Shown here: positions 11,810-21,467 of the stretch, one piece after another
Position numbering within the stretch: the first letter of the stretch is position 1
Layout: the number at the start of each line of letters is the position of its first letter
Position numbers and translations under genes: made by a program
Notes under the pieces: model-generated
What the model was told of the DNA's origin: nothing
What the model saw: only the letters and a program-made list of their open reading frames with translations
The model's database searches: none
Assembly: GCA_037044905.1 (NCBI GenBank)
Contig: JBAOKB010000185.1
Coordinates: forward strand, 432,947 to 496,946
Reading direction: 5' to 3'
From: Hortaea werneckii
Lineage: Eukaryota > Ascomycota > Dothideomycetes > Mycosphaerellales > Teratosphaeriaceae
Length of the DNA stretch: 64,000 nt

Positions 11810-11820
11810 ATGGAGCATGA
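11791..11820 (+). promoter_or_regulatory. overlapping upstream ORF before Sea3-like start
   Basis: An ATG at 11791 opens a 9-codon frame that stops at 11818-11820 and overlaps the proposed main start (11810) in a different frame. If the transcript begins upstream of it, scanning ribosomes would meet it first, which would lower translation of the main frame. Confidence 0.45.
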
Positions 11821-14800
11821 TGAATGTGGTGAATTGCAGGCTTTCACGTCTCACCTAATCACCATCAATGCCCATTACGCCGCCATTTCTACGCGCCACG
11901 GCATAGACGTGGTCGAGCTACCCAATGGAGCAATCCAGCCTATCTTGCATCGCCGTGGCCGTCTAGGCGGCCCTTTGATTGACCTGTGTAAATTGCGACC
12001 GACTCGGCTTGCCCTTGCCCAGAGAGGTCAAGTCTCAGTGCATGACATCAAAGGCAGCAGAACTCCAAGCACTTTGAGCGATACCAACAGAGCTGTGACC
12101 GCCCTTGCCTGGTCGCCTCACAATGCATCCGTCATAGCAGTTGGCAGCATCGACGGTAGCTTAATTACCTGCAACATAGATCAATCTCAAACGCCGCTGC
12201 GACGCTGGAAATACGGCCCAGGGCCTTGCAAGTCGATCGCCTGGAACAATATTTACCACGATGTTTTGGCAACGAGCCACGAAAAGACCATCGCCGTCTG
12301 GTCTGCTAGAAACTTTCGGCGGCCACAGAGGACCCTTCGGGCTGGACACGCCCGATTCCTTCAACTCTCATGGCATCCATCAGAGTCCGCTAAGCTCTTG
12401 TCTACATCAGACGACAACGTCATTCGTGTCTGGGATCTCTCAGAGACTCTAGCTTTCATTAGTGGAGACGCATCTATCCCGCAGAATGATTCCGATTCAG
12501 AGGATGATACAATGTTCGGAGAACCAGAGGGTCTCCGCAGACGCGCCTTTCCCATTGCGCAAATACCTCTTCTGAAACCTCCTCGTTCCACCCGATGGCT
12601 CGGCGAGCACGGCATTTTTGTACTAGCAGAAGATGGAAGGCATGTGGTATTCTACAGCTTCGGATCCGACTGGGAGATGCCACATGAAGTGTGGAGATTA
12701 AAGCTAGACACCAAAGCACTCACCGCCACACTGCAGCCCACGGGAGGCACGACCATGCTCATTGCGGTCTCTATGGGCGATGTAGAAGTCCATAAGATAC
12801 CAACTGTCGTTATTGATAACTTAGGAGGCCACGTCCATGAGCTGAGACAGGTCCAACCATCTGGGACTCGCACCCATACCGAGCAGTCACGGCCTTCTGA
12901 GGATGATGGCCCTAATCAGCAACGTCGGTTGGCGACTATGAATCCCCTACCCGTCGTCCACATTCGCAAAGAAGAAATATCTTTCCAAGAAACCTCAAAA
13001 CAACTTCAAGCTCGAACGAAAACACCGAAGTCTACGGAGCATCATAAAAGAATGCCAATCGCATCCAACCGATCCGGTCTCCGCAGTACATCGCCAGCTA
13101 CAAGGATGACTTCGAGCTTGGAATTGCCCAAGCAGCAAGATGTAAACACGGACTCCGCAATTCCTTTTCTTTCGCCCAGCATACCAGCTCAAGAAGGCTC
13201 GTTGAGTGCTGTAGCACCACTGGAAGAAAGCGTGCAACTATCGTCGTTACACCAGATCAACTCTATTCAATCTACCCAATATTCAGCGCCGGGCGATAGC
13301 GACTCTGATGATGAAACGTTTGCGGATGCCCTTGTTGGCAGCGGCTCTTATTTGCCAGGTGGTATCAATGTGCCCTTGCCAAAAGCATGCGGTGCGCTCT
13401 TTGCGCCTAGCGGTCAGCTTGTGACTTTCTTTCCGCCCAAGTCAACCCGACACAATGCTCCACGGAATGGTGAGAAGGGTGCGGTGGTTGGGAACAAAGA
13501 CCACGCCAAGGCGCGTAAGGCAGCACAGCTTTTCCCAACCTTTGGCAATCTTGTGTCGAACGACAACCTTTCCGACTCAGAAACCAGCTCGGGATCTTCT
13601 GCCGCGAGCCCTTCAATTGAGAGCCTGCCGCCGCTGGCTGTGGATGCGTCTATGGAAACAGGGCGCTCCTGGCAGCCACAAGACACTCGCATGATGCCAT
13701 CAGAGCCCTCAGCAATAGGCAACAAGGTTATCATATCGACTCACGATATAGAGAACTTCGTTCCTGTCTCTCAGATAACGGCAAGAGACTACCGAGTCTT
13801 GCGCGGGCATGAATCTAGCAGCGATATGTGCTATACCAATGGCGAAGTTGCTGAAGAGGTGGGTCTTGAGGATACGGCATCAGTATGGCGATTGCTAGGC
13901 TTGTTGCTGGAGGATGCCGTGCCGCTTGATGTGGTCGCCCAGGGGCAAGACCAAGAGAGTCCAGAGAACATTCTTGTCATCGCGCAACGTAGTCGTCGGT
14001 CGTTGCGAGATTCTAGCCTCGCCGACAGTGATCCAGGAGCGGACAGCTTTGGAAAGCTCCGATGGGCCGACCACCCCTTCGCTGCTTCATGGCTGGTGAG
14101 AAGAATGCTTCAGTGGGCAGAAGATCATGCGGATATCCAGATGCTGGCATGTATACCTACCATACTTGCACAGAGCTCTCAGGTGGTTTCAGAGGTCAGC
14201 CAAACCGCTTTCGAATCGATGTTCACCAGGCTTGCCACGTACGACCCGGACTATCTCTTGCATTCGGATACCCTCAAACAGCCTTCGGTTAAAAGTCGCC
14301 CGATTTCCTTTCCGCGATCGGAATCCTACCAATCTACTCGGCTACAGCAAACGCCGGTCCGAACCCCAGTGGTCTCCCAAACCTCTTCCGGCTTCCCCTC
14401 GCAACCGCCGACCCCCCAAATCGGCTCGACCTCCAGCACCCCTCCCACCACATTCCCACCGCTCCCACGCCCCAACTCCCATCGACTCTCCACATCCATG
14501 TCCGGCTCCGCCAGCCCCGAGCGCTACCGCGGCAGCTTCAGCGCAGCAGCCAAATACTACGCCCAAAGCATCACCGACAAGTTCTCCTCCTACGGCAGCT
14601 CCCCGCCCGCACCACGACGCTTCGGCACCAGTCCCAGCGCCGCCAACGACCTCTCCACTAGCGTGCCCACCCCTCACGGCAGCTGGAGCAAGTCCGTCTC
14701 TTTCGCTTCCGCTGCCGCTTCTACCATCGGCACCGCGAGAAATAGTCAGCTTAGTCGCAGTAACACTGACGCTGGGGGGTATGATAGCGATAAGACTATC

Positions 14801-15388
14801 GATGATAATAGCTTACCCCGGACGCCGAAGAGTACAAATGCTCCCGTCCTGCCAAAGCTCTTCAACCTCGAGTCCTTCTCCGATGAGGTTTCGGGGGCGG
14901 TGAAGTCATCCTTCCTGCCGGAGGATCTTGCAAGGAAGGCTGTCGTCTGGCAGGAACACTATGCTGAATTGCTTCGCTGCTGGGGGTTGTGGATGCAGGC
15001 TGCTGAGCTGGAGAAAGCGGCTGGGTTGGCTCGTCCGGGTGTGGGCATCGAAGACGGCTGGAGTCATGATGGCGTCGTGCCGGTTTCTGTCCCCGGCCAG
15101 CGTAAGGCTACTTGTGGGATCTGCTACGCTGTTATTAAGGGTGTTCAGCAGCTTTGTCCCGCGTGTTTGCATACGAGTCATCTTGGTTGTTTGATTGGGT
15201 ATTGCGATTTCTTGGCGGGTGAGGAGGAAGGGTTTGAGTGTCCTACGGGGTGTGGATGTGAATGCGCGGGTCTTCCGTTTGAGCAGGTGGATTTTGCTGG
15301 TTCTGGAGATGGTATCGCTGAGGAAGTTTCGATTCTGTCTGGTCATGAGAAGATATCCTTCACAGGTACGGACGCTTGGGGGTTTTGA
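11810..15388 (+). CDS. SEACAT/GATOR2 subunit, WDR59/Sea3-like
   Basis: A single exon encodes 1,192 residues. The N-terminal ~350 residues form a WD40 beta-propeller; the clearest blades contain VTALAWSPHN, TIAVWSARN and VIRVWDLSE. A long disordered Ser/Pro/Thr region follows, then an alpha-solenoid part with the Asn/Cys-x-Asn-xxVAEEVG and VWRLLGLLL motifs seen in WDR59/Sea proteins. The C-terminal RING-type zinc module starts near residue 1102 (CGICYAVI, CPAC, HTSHLGCL and the WDR59-type ECPTGCGCEC). By family knowledge it acts at the vacuole or lysosome membrane in the complex that relays amino-acid status to TORC1. I could not identify the RWD domain typical of WDR59/Sea3, so WDR24/Sea2 or Sea4 remain alternatives. 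The propeller is quite divergent. Confidence 0.72.
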   Translation: MEHDECGELQAFTSHLITINAHYAAISTRHGIDVVELPNGAIQPILHRRGRLGGPLIDLCKLRPTRLALAQRGQVSVHDIKGSRTPSTLSDTNRAVTALAWSPHNASVIAVGSIDGSLITCNIDQSQTPLRRWKYGPGPCKSIAWNNIYHDVLATSHEKTIAVWSARNFRRPQRTLRAGHARFLQLSWHPSESAKLLSTSDDNVIRVWDLSETLAFISGDASIPQNDSDSEDDTMFGEPEGLRRRAFPIAQIPLLKPPRSTRWLGEHGIFVLAEDGRHVVFYSFGSDWEMPHEVWRLKLDTKALTATLQPTGGTTMLIAVSMGDVEVHKIPTVVIDNLGGHVHELRQVQPSGTRTHTEQSRPSEDDGPNQQRRLATMNPLPVVHIRKEEISFQETSKQLQARTKTPKSTEHHKRMPIASNRSGLRSTSPATRMTSSLELPKQQDVNTDSAIPFLSPSIPAQEGSLSAVAPLEESVQLSSLHQINSIQSTQYSAPGDSDSDDETFADALVGSGSYLPGGINVPLPKACGALFAPSGQLVTFFPPKSTRHNAPRNGEKGAVVGNKDHAKARKAAQLFPTFGNLVSNDNLSDSETSSGSSAASPSIESLPPLAVDASMETGRSWQPQDTRMMPSEPSAIGNKVIISTHDIENFVPVSQITARDYRVLRGHESSSDMCYTNGEVAEEVGLEDTASVWRLLGLLLEDAVPLDVVAQGQDQESPENILVIAQRSRRSLRDSSLADSDPGADSFGKLRWADHPFAASWLVRRMLQWAEDHADIQMLACIPTILAQSSQVVSEVSQTAFESMFTRLATYDPDYLLHSDTLKQPSVKSRPISFPRSESYQSTRLQQTPVRTPVVSQTSSGFPSQPPTPQIGSTSSTPPTTFPPLPRPNSHRLSTSMSGSASPERYRGSFSAAAKYYAQSITDKFSSYGSSPPAPRRFGTSPSAANDLSTSVPTPHGSWSKSVSFASAAASTIGTARNSQLSRSNTDAGGYDSDKTIDDNSLPRTPKSTNAPVLPKLFNLESFSDEVSGAVKSSFLPEDLARKAVVWQEHYAELLRCWGLWMQAAELEKAAGLARPGVGIEDGWSHDGVVPVSVPGQRKATCGICYAVIKGVQQLCPACLHTSHLGCLIGYCDFLAGEEEGFECPTGCGCECAGLPFEQVDFAGSGDGIAEEVSILSGHEKISFTGTDAWGF

Positions 15389-15472
15389 AGGTGGGAAGTT
15401 GGCCTTTTGGGCTGGACAGAAGGAAAGGGGACTTCAAACATAATAGGTCTGTTTTCCGTCATTTTCATCGTC

Positions 15473-15970
15473 TATAGAGGACCAGCCTCGAAGACCCCCC
15501 GGTCCCACCATTCTTTTCAAAGTTTCCCATAATCCGTTCTGTTTTTCCATCCGCTCAACCCCTTTCCAATTTCCTTTGACCCTGTCCGCACAACCCATAA
15601 GCAGACACATACCTTCCTACTTGCATGCAAGATTGACGTACCTCTCCTCATCGGCCGCCCCGTCATGCACCTCCGCCTCCGCCTCCTTCTCCAACACCTC
15701 CCATCCCTTCCCCTGTTCCAGGACTACCCACGCCCCCTTCCCTTCCCCGGCCTCGCTCTCAAGGCCTCCACCGGCTCCGTCCTTGCCCTGCGTGTTTGCC
15801 GTTCCGCCTGGGGTCTCGGACACTTTCGCCTCGGCCGGATGCGCCGAAGTGAACGCACTGCTTCCTTCTGGCTTAGTGGCAGCTGTTGGCGCCTGCTGTT
15901 GATCCTGTGTGTAGGAAATTGGGTTGTGGTCTCTCTCGTCGGCGCAAAAAGGTGACGAGAGGCGCTGCTG
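15473..15970 (-). CDS. spliced gene of unknown function, 5' end unresolved
   Basis: The last two exons can be read clearly. One runs from about 15970 to 15642 and ends at a GTACGT donor. After a 60-nt intron closed by GCGGACAG, the final exon (15581-15473) ends in TAG. The joined frame stays in phase and encodes a Gln/Ala/Glu-rich, then charged segment containing GAWVVLEQGKGWEVLEKE, followed by NGLWETLKRMVGPGGLRGW at the C-terminus. The composition looks like a real protein, but I do not recognise the family. Upstream, the frame enters a 112-bp tandem repeat and meets a stop at 16016. The exon may therefore begin at the CTTTACAG acceptor at about 15971, with further exons or the start codon in the repeat region. 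It is convergent with the Sea3-like gene, with 84 bp between stops. Confidence 0.55.
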
Positions 15971-16750
15971 TAAAGCCCCTTCGTTTGAGCCAGGCGCCTG
16001 TCCTGATGGGGATGCTCAGATTCTGCTGAATTGGATGCTCGACTCGAAGACAGTATCCCGAAGCTGTGTTGCTGATATAAAGCCCTTGTAAAGCCCCCTT
16101 CGTCTGAGCTAGACGCCTGTTCTAATGGGGAGTCTGTTGTTTTGGGTAATCGGTGAGACAGTAGTATCCCGAAGGCTGTGCTGCTAACGAAGAGCTATTG
16201 TCAAGCCCCTTCTTCTTAGCCTGGCGCTTGCTATAGTTGCGATTCTGTTGGATTAGATGATCAGTCCTCAAAGAGATCCCGAAGCTGTGTTGCTGATCAA
16301 AAAGAAACGAGAGCAATGACTGTGGGCCGATCGTATGCATCCAAGCCAGGGCTTTCATGTTTGGCAAGACGCTTGAGCACATATCCGAGAGTGACAAGGA
16401 TGTTCTTAAGACGCGCAGGAGCATGTACCGTAGCCGCATCCTAGCGGAAGTGATCGCAGAAAGAATCTACCCTAAGGACAAGGATATACCGAAGTAGCTG
16501 CAGAATACAAAGCCCAAACCTACGCCTCTGAAGGTGACCAAGCCTCAAGTGGGACAGGAAGCTTTTGTAAAGCCCTTTCTTCTAACCCAGCAGCTTGCTA
16601 TAATTGAGATTCTGTTGGATTAGATACTCGATAGGAAATGGAGAATCCCGAGGCTGTGTTACTAACGTAAAGCTCTTATATGGCCCTTCCGATAAAGCTA
16701 GGCGCCTGCCCTTAAAAGGACTCTGTTAGATTGGATGCTCGATTTTCACC
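15970..16750. repeat. ~112-bp tandem repeat, five diverged copies
   Basis: Copies begin at about 15970, 16088, 16200, 16567 and 16680. Each starts near TGTAAAGCCCCTTC, continues with a GCCAGGCGCYTG block and GATTCTGYTGGATTRGATGCTCG, and ends near ATCCCGAAGCTGTGTTGCTGA. A 256-bp non-repeat insert separates the third and fourth copies, and the last copy is truncated. On the minus strand the copies read as a partly open peptide repeat (QQHSFGI, LIQQNRNYSK). Confidence 0.85.
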
Positions 16751-17878
16751 TGGCCCCTTCCCCTTCCTTCCTTCCTTCCTTCCTTCCTCCCCTCTCTCTC
16801 TCTTTCTTTTGGCCTGCAAAAAGGGATCAACATCCACGCATTTCGGGAACGAAGACCAAGCCTTAGTTTTCTCTAAGTCCTTCGTTGCAGTGAATTTACC
16901 ACCGACGATGCTTCTCCCGGTCAGCACGAGTAGGAGTCACAAATGAATTTGTGGCCATAGGAGCTCAACCTCGATGAGAAGGCGGAACGAGTACCCTCAA
17001 AGGCTGAAGGGGTGTCAAAGACTCGCCCACCTGTCAGTCTCTTCCTATCTAATTGAGGTCTCGTGTTGGATAGAAGTTAGTCTAGCGGGCTTCTCCCGCG
17101 ATAGTTCGCTGTTTTCTATCCCGATAGGGGGGAGGATGAATTGCTCTATGGTTCCGCGCGTCTAAGATTTGATTCATGTTGTCCCTAGGTTCGTCCAAGT
17201 TGGACTTTATCGGCAATGCAGCATAGGTCGTTGGGTTTGGGTGAGATGCTACATCTGTCCGGATCTTTAAGAGACGGCCGCTCTCATTGGTTTCGTGAAT
17301 AGATCAAGCTGGTGGACTTTGAATCTTTTTTTTTTTTTTGTTTTACCTTGCTATGGAAGTCTATCTTGATGTCGCTGGTATCGTTGTTTCACCCGTACAT
17401 AATTTATGATATCAAGACAAAGTGAGGAGTGGAAGTCTTCTCGTGCATACCTCCGTACGGTATTGACTTCCCCAGATGACCAAGTACGGGCCTCCGAGGA
17501 TGCGAGATGTTGATTGGCCGGCTTAGCGAGGTGGAGGTGACGTTACGGTTGCAGGGTCCAGACGTCTCAGTCGGTCAATCACAAGCACAACGCCAGACAC
17601 TACTTCAATATTATCATGTTATTAATTACCATGGCATTTCCCATATTCCCACCTTCATCCTCTCCATAATTAAATATTCACGACTCGAGAGCCAACACGT
17701 AGACACACCACCCATCTTCCAATCCTCCATCCACCACCTCCTATACGACATGGCGACATAAGAGATGGCTATAACAACCACGCGGTAACCAACCGAATAC
17801 CGATCCCACCTCGCCACCACCTCTCGAGACTCCTCCCCGCCCTTCCATTACCCACCGAATCTCCGCCCATCGAGGAAT
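16751..17878. other. intergenic, promoter of NIPA-like gene
   Basis: No gene is supported. It contains a short TTCC run (16763-16787) and a T-tract (17327-17340), and presumably holds the promoter and leader of the transporter starting at 17879. Exons of the unknown minus-strand gene at 15.5-16 kb could extend into its left part; I could not find a convincing one. Confidence 0.5.
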
Positions 17879-19756
17879 ATGGGAACATGGTCCAACCTCA
17901 CCCCCGGCGCCAGCGTCGCCCTGGGCATCATCGTCGGCCTCCTCAGCACCTGCATCCAATCCGTCGGCCTGACCTTACAACGCAAATCCCACATGCTAGA
18001 GGACCTCCACTATGCCCTCCACGACCGTCGTCCCGCCTACCGTCGGCGCCGCTGGCAGATCGGCATGTTCCTCTTCCTGCTCGCCAATATCGTCGGCTCC
18101 AGTATCCAGATCACTACCCTCCCGCTCCCGCTGCTGAGTACGTTGCAAGCGTCCGGGTTGGTGTTTAATAGCTTGCTAGCGAGTCTGCTGTTGAAGGAAC
18201 CCTGGACGTGGCGGACGGGGTGTGGGACGCTGTTGGTCGCGGGTGGTGCGGTGTTGATTAGCTTGTTCTCCGCCTTGCCCGAGCCGAGCCATAGTCTCAC
18301 CCAACTCATCGAGTTGCTCGGCCGCAGGACCTTCCTCGCGTGGTTCATCCTCTCCCTCCTCCTCGTGCTGGGTCTGCTCGCTATGGACTTCGCGATGCGC
18401 AAAGTCGTGTCTGAGAAACAGCGGGACAGTCCCCGATTATCTATTATCCGCGGGATGAGCTACGGCGCCATTTCCGGAATCCTCTCCGCGCACGCCTTGC
18501 TCCTCGCCAAAAGCGCCGTCGAACTCATCGTCCGCAGCCTCGTCGACAAGAAAAACCAATTTAGCAATTACCGCTCCTGGCTCCTCCTCCTCGCTTTTCT
18601 CATCCTCGCCCTTTCCCAACTCTACTACCTCCACCTCGGCCTCCGGCTCATCTCAACCACGATCCTCTACCCTTTCGTCTTCTGCATCTACAATATCGTT
18701 GCCATCCTCGACGGCCTGATCTATTTCCGCCAGATGGACCGTTTACCCCCTCTTCACGCGGGTCTGATCGCTCTCGGCACCGTGGTGCTGTTAGCAGGTG
18801 TCTTAGCCCTGAGCTGGCGTTTCCAGGACGACGACGATGAGGAGGTGGATGCTCCCGAGCACGAGCACGTCCATCCTAAACACGAGTTCCCCCAGACCGT
18901 CCTCACCCCCGGCTCCGGTTTCGTCGCCGATCCCCCCGATACGGACGAGACGGAGTCGGCGCTTGCCGATGACGATGAGGAGCTAGAGACGGATGAGGAT
19001 GTTTCCCACTCAGCGGCTCCGCATGAGGAAAGGCCTCTGCTCGTCGATCACAAGTCCCGCATCACGAACCCGACGATGTCGGGGAGGAAGAGCAGGAGTT
19101 CTCACCGTTCCTCTTCCCTCAATACCACGCACACGAATCTGAAAAGCAGAAGGAGGCGCGCGGCGACGTTGCGCGAGGTCCTGGATATTTGGGAGGAATT
19201 GGGTGATACTGACACCCCTCAGCCGCCTAGTCACGAAGAGGATCATAATGGGAACATTGGGGGTGAGGACAGGGCGCCTCGGTATGGGACTTTCGCTCCC
19301 CGCCATCACCCTTCGAAGGCTGTGGATGAGGAGGGCAGAAGAGGGGCTAGCAATCGTCCTCGCTCAACCGAGCGAACCTCGTATACCCATCTCGAAGATG
19401 GGCCTCCACCAGCCCTTCCGTCCCCTGACCTTAATACCGAGCACGACCACCTCCCCCGCCCTCGCGCCCGGACCTTACCGAACCCCCTTGTATCGTCTAC
19501 CTCGACCAGTGGACGCCAGAGCCGTAGGCGCAGGGGAAGGAGAAGACGGAGTACGAATGAAGGCGCCGGTAGTGCGGGAGGGGCGCTTTTTAGTGATTTG
19601 TTGAGGTGGGGGTGGTGGTCGCGGCGGGGGGATCGGGATGATGAGGACGAGGGCGTGGATGAGGTGGGGAGGAGGCGGAGACGGAGTAGTGGGTATGGTG
19701 GTCATGAGGGGGTGGGGCGTGGGGATCGGGAGGAGAGGGCGGGTGGGAGGGGATAG
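17879..19756 (+). CDS. NIPA-type magnesium transporter
   Basis: A single exon encodes 625 residues. The first ~320 residues hold about nine hydrophobic membrane spans in the NIPA (Mg_trans_NIPA, formerly DUF803) arrangement. Marker segments include SVGLTLQRKSH after the first span, LLSTLQASGLVFNSLLA, GGAVLIS, and LYPFVFCIYNIVAILDGLIYF before the last spans. The ~300-residue C-terminal tail is cytosolic-type, acidic then Arg/Ser-rich and disordered. Family members carry Mg2+ across plasma or endosomal membranes; the fungal substrate is inferred. The start is the first Met, 13 residues before the first span. It is convergent with the SRP receptor gene across 1.7 kb. Confidence 0.88.
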   Translation: MGTWSNLTPGASVALGIIVGLLSTCIQSVGLTLQRKSHMLEDLHYALHDRRPAYRRRRWQIGMFLFLLANIVGSSIQITTLPLPLLSTLQASGLVFNSLLASLLLKEPWTWRTGCGTLLVAGGAVLISLFSALPEPSHSLTQLIELLGRRTFLAWFILSLLLVLGLLAMDFAMRKVVSEKQRDSPRLSIIRGMSYGAISGILSAHALLLAKSAVELIVRSLVDKKNQFSNYRSWLLLLAFLILALSQLYYLHLGLRLISTTILYPFVFCIYNIVAILDGLIYFRQMDRLPPLHAGLIALGTVVLLAGVLALSWRFQDDDDEEVDAPEHEHVHPKHEFPQTVLTPGSGFVADPPDTDETESALADDDEELETDEDVSHSAAPHEERPLLVDHKSRITNPTMSGRKSRSSHRSSSLNTTHTNLKSRRRRAATLREVLDIWEELGDTDTPQPPSHEEDHNGNIGGEDRAPRYGTFAPRHHPSKAVDEEGRRGASNRPRSTERTSYTHLEDGPPPALPSPDLNTEHDHLPRPRARTLPNPLVSSTSTSGRQSRRRRGRRRRSTNEGAGSAGGALFSDLLRWGWWSRRGDRDDEDEGVDEVGRRRRRSSGYGGHEGVGRGDREERAGGRG

Positions 19757-21467
19757 ATCGGTTTTTGACTTCGGAGGAGTGGGGATTCAGGGACGGGGGG
19801 AGGGAAATGGGGATCGATAAAGGCGGGTAATGGAGGCAGGCATCAGGACATATGGCTTCCGAGCACCCCAGTCATCGTGTCTACCCCTCTCTGGGCGGGA
19901 AGGATGGAAGAATAAGGCATGGAGCCATTTGAGTCAGGAACGGCAGGGATGGTGGAAGTAGCAGCGACAGTGGCAGTGGCAGTGAAAGTGGAAGTGGTGG
20001 TGATGGTGATGGTGTAGTCTTCTCCTTTCTTCTTCTTGTGATACCCATGGATAAAATTCAAGGCTTTAGGATTTCCTTTTCTGCCCCTTTCAGACTTTCC
20101 TTCCTCTTTCTCTCTCGTCTTGGACCCGCAAGGGCATATCCCCAACATTTCTGTCATTCTTTCGGGTCTTCGTTGTATAGTTGCTGTTCTTATGGATTCC
20201 ATTTCACAAAAGAAAGAGAAAAGCAAAGAAGGGGAAGGAGAAGGAGAATAGGGTAACTTCTAGTTTTCTAGTCTCTTCTCGACTTTCCGCCAAAACTTTC
20301 CCTTACATCTCTTCGCTCCATTTCCTCCCTCTTTCTCCCGGTTGGTGGAGAAGGGTGAGAGAGGGTTTCTTTCTTCCGGGTACTACTTTCTAAGATTCGC
20401 CCCTCTTTCCCTTCCCTCTTTTTTTGTTAGCGTAAGAAAGGGACTAGCTTGCCCGATCGATGTAGCAAGTAGATTAAGGTCGAGCTACAATATCCTAGAA
20501 ACATCCCGAAAACGTTTGGGAAATGCGGAACTCTGAATCTAAAAAGCGCTGATAGGTAGTAGTCGTCACTGTTCTTGTTCCTTCTCTTTTGAGCTAGAAT
20601 CTTATTCTGGTATCGCTAAGATTTCCTACTTCCCTTTTCTCTCCTATTGCTCTCCTCTTTTTTCCCCCCTCTTTTTCTTTACGCCCCTGTTATAAATGCT
20701 TGTCTATTTACTCGCTATTCTTATTTTTGCGACCTTTTCTCCTTCTCTCTCCTTTTCTTTTCTTCTTTCCGTCTTTTTCATCTTATTTATACACTACTCA
20801 TAGACAACACCCGAATAACTCATAGGCATGTATGCATGTCCTCTCCTCCTTCTTCCCCCACTACTCGCCTCCACTCTGCTTCCTTTCTGACCTTGTGTTC
20901 TCTCAAAATGGCCATCTCCTATGCATGAAAAGAATGTAGAGATAGACAGAATCCAAGGGAAGCTTGGACAGCATTTCTTCAAACCCCCTCCCCCCTTTGT
21001 CCTTTTCTTTCTTCTCTTTGCTCTCTCTCTCTCTGCGAAGGTATATATCTTTGCTCCTTAATCCGGGACATGATCTGAAGGATCTGAAGGAGAAGAAGTA
21101 AGGGAGGAGCTAGATAGTAACCCACGTGGACCCGAGGAAAGAGGGAAGGGAAGTGCGAGCTTCTTATCGTTGCAAACCAAGAGTGGCTGATGTGTAAACA
21201 GCTAGGAAGGCAAGATCCTAACCTGTACGGACATGGAGAATGACCTCTATTACTAAGAGGAAAGGGGATGAGCGGGATGCGCGGGTTGAAAGTGAGATGG
21301 ACAGGGAGACAACATAGGACGTCGGTAGCGGCAAGAGAAAGAGAAAGGAGAGAGCGAGAGGGGGAAAGGCAAAGATGTAGTTTCCTCTCATCAATTAATC
21401 CAAACGCATCTCCCCTCCCTCCACTATCTCTCCCCCTCCTTTCCTTCCTAAAACCCCACCAATCCCA
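19757..21467. other. convergent intergenic region, 1.7 kb
   Basis: It separates the 3' ends of the NIPA-like and SRP receptor genes. A purine-rich imperfect GGCAGT/GGTGAT microsatellite lies at about 19945-20016 and long polypyrimidine stretches at 20580-20790. I see no supportable exon on either strand; long 3' UTRs probably account for part of it. Confidence 0.55.
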
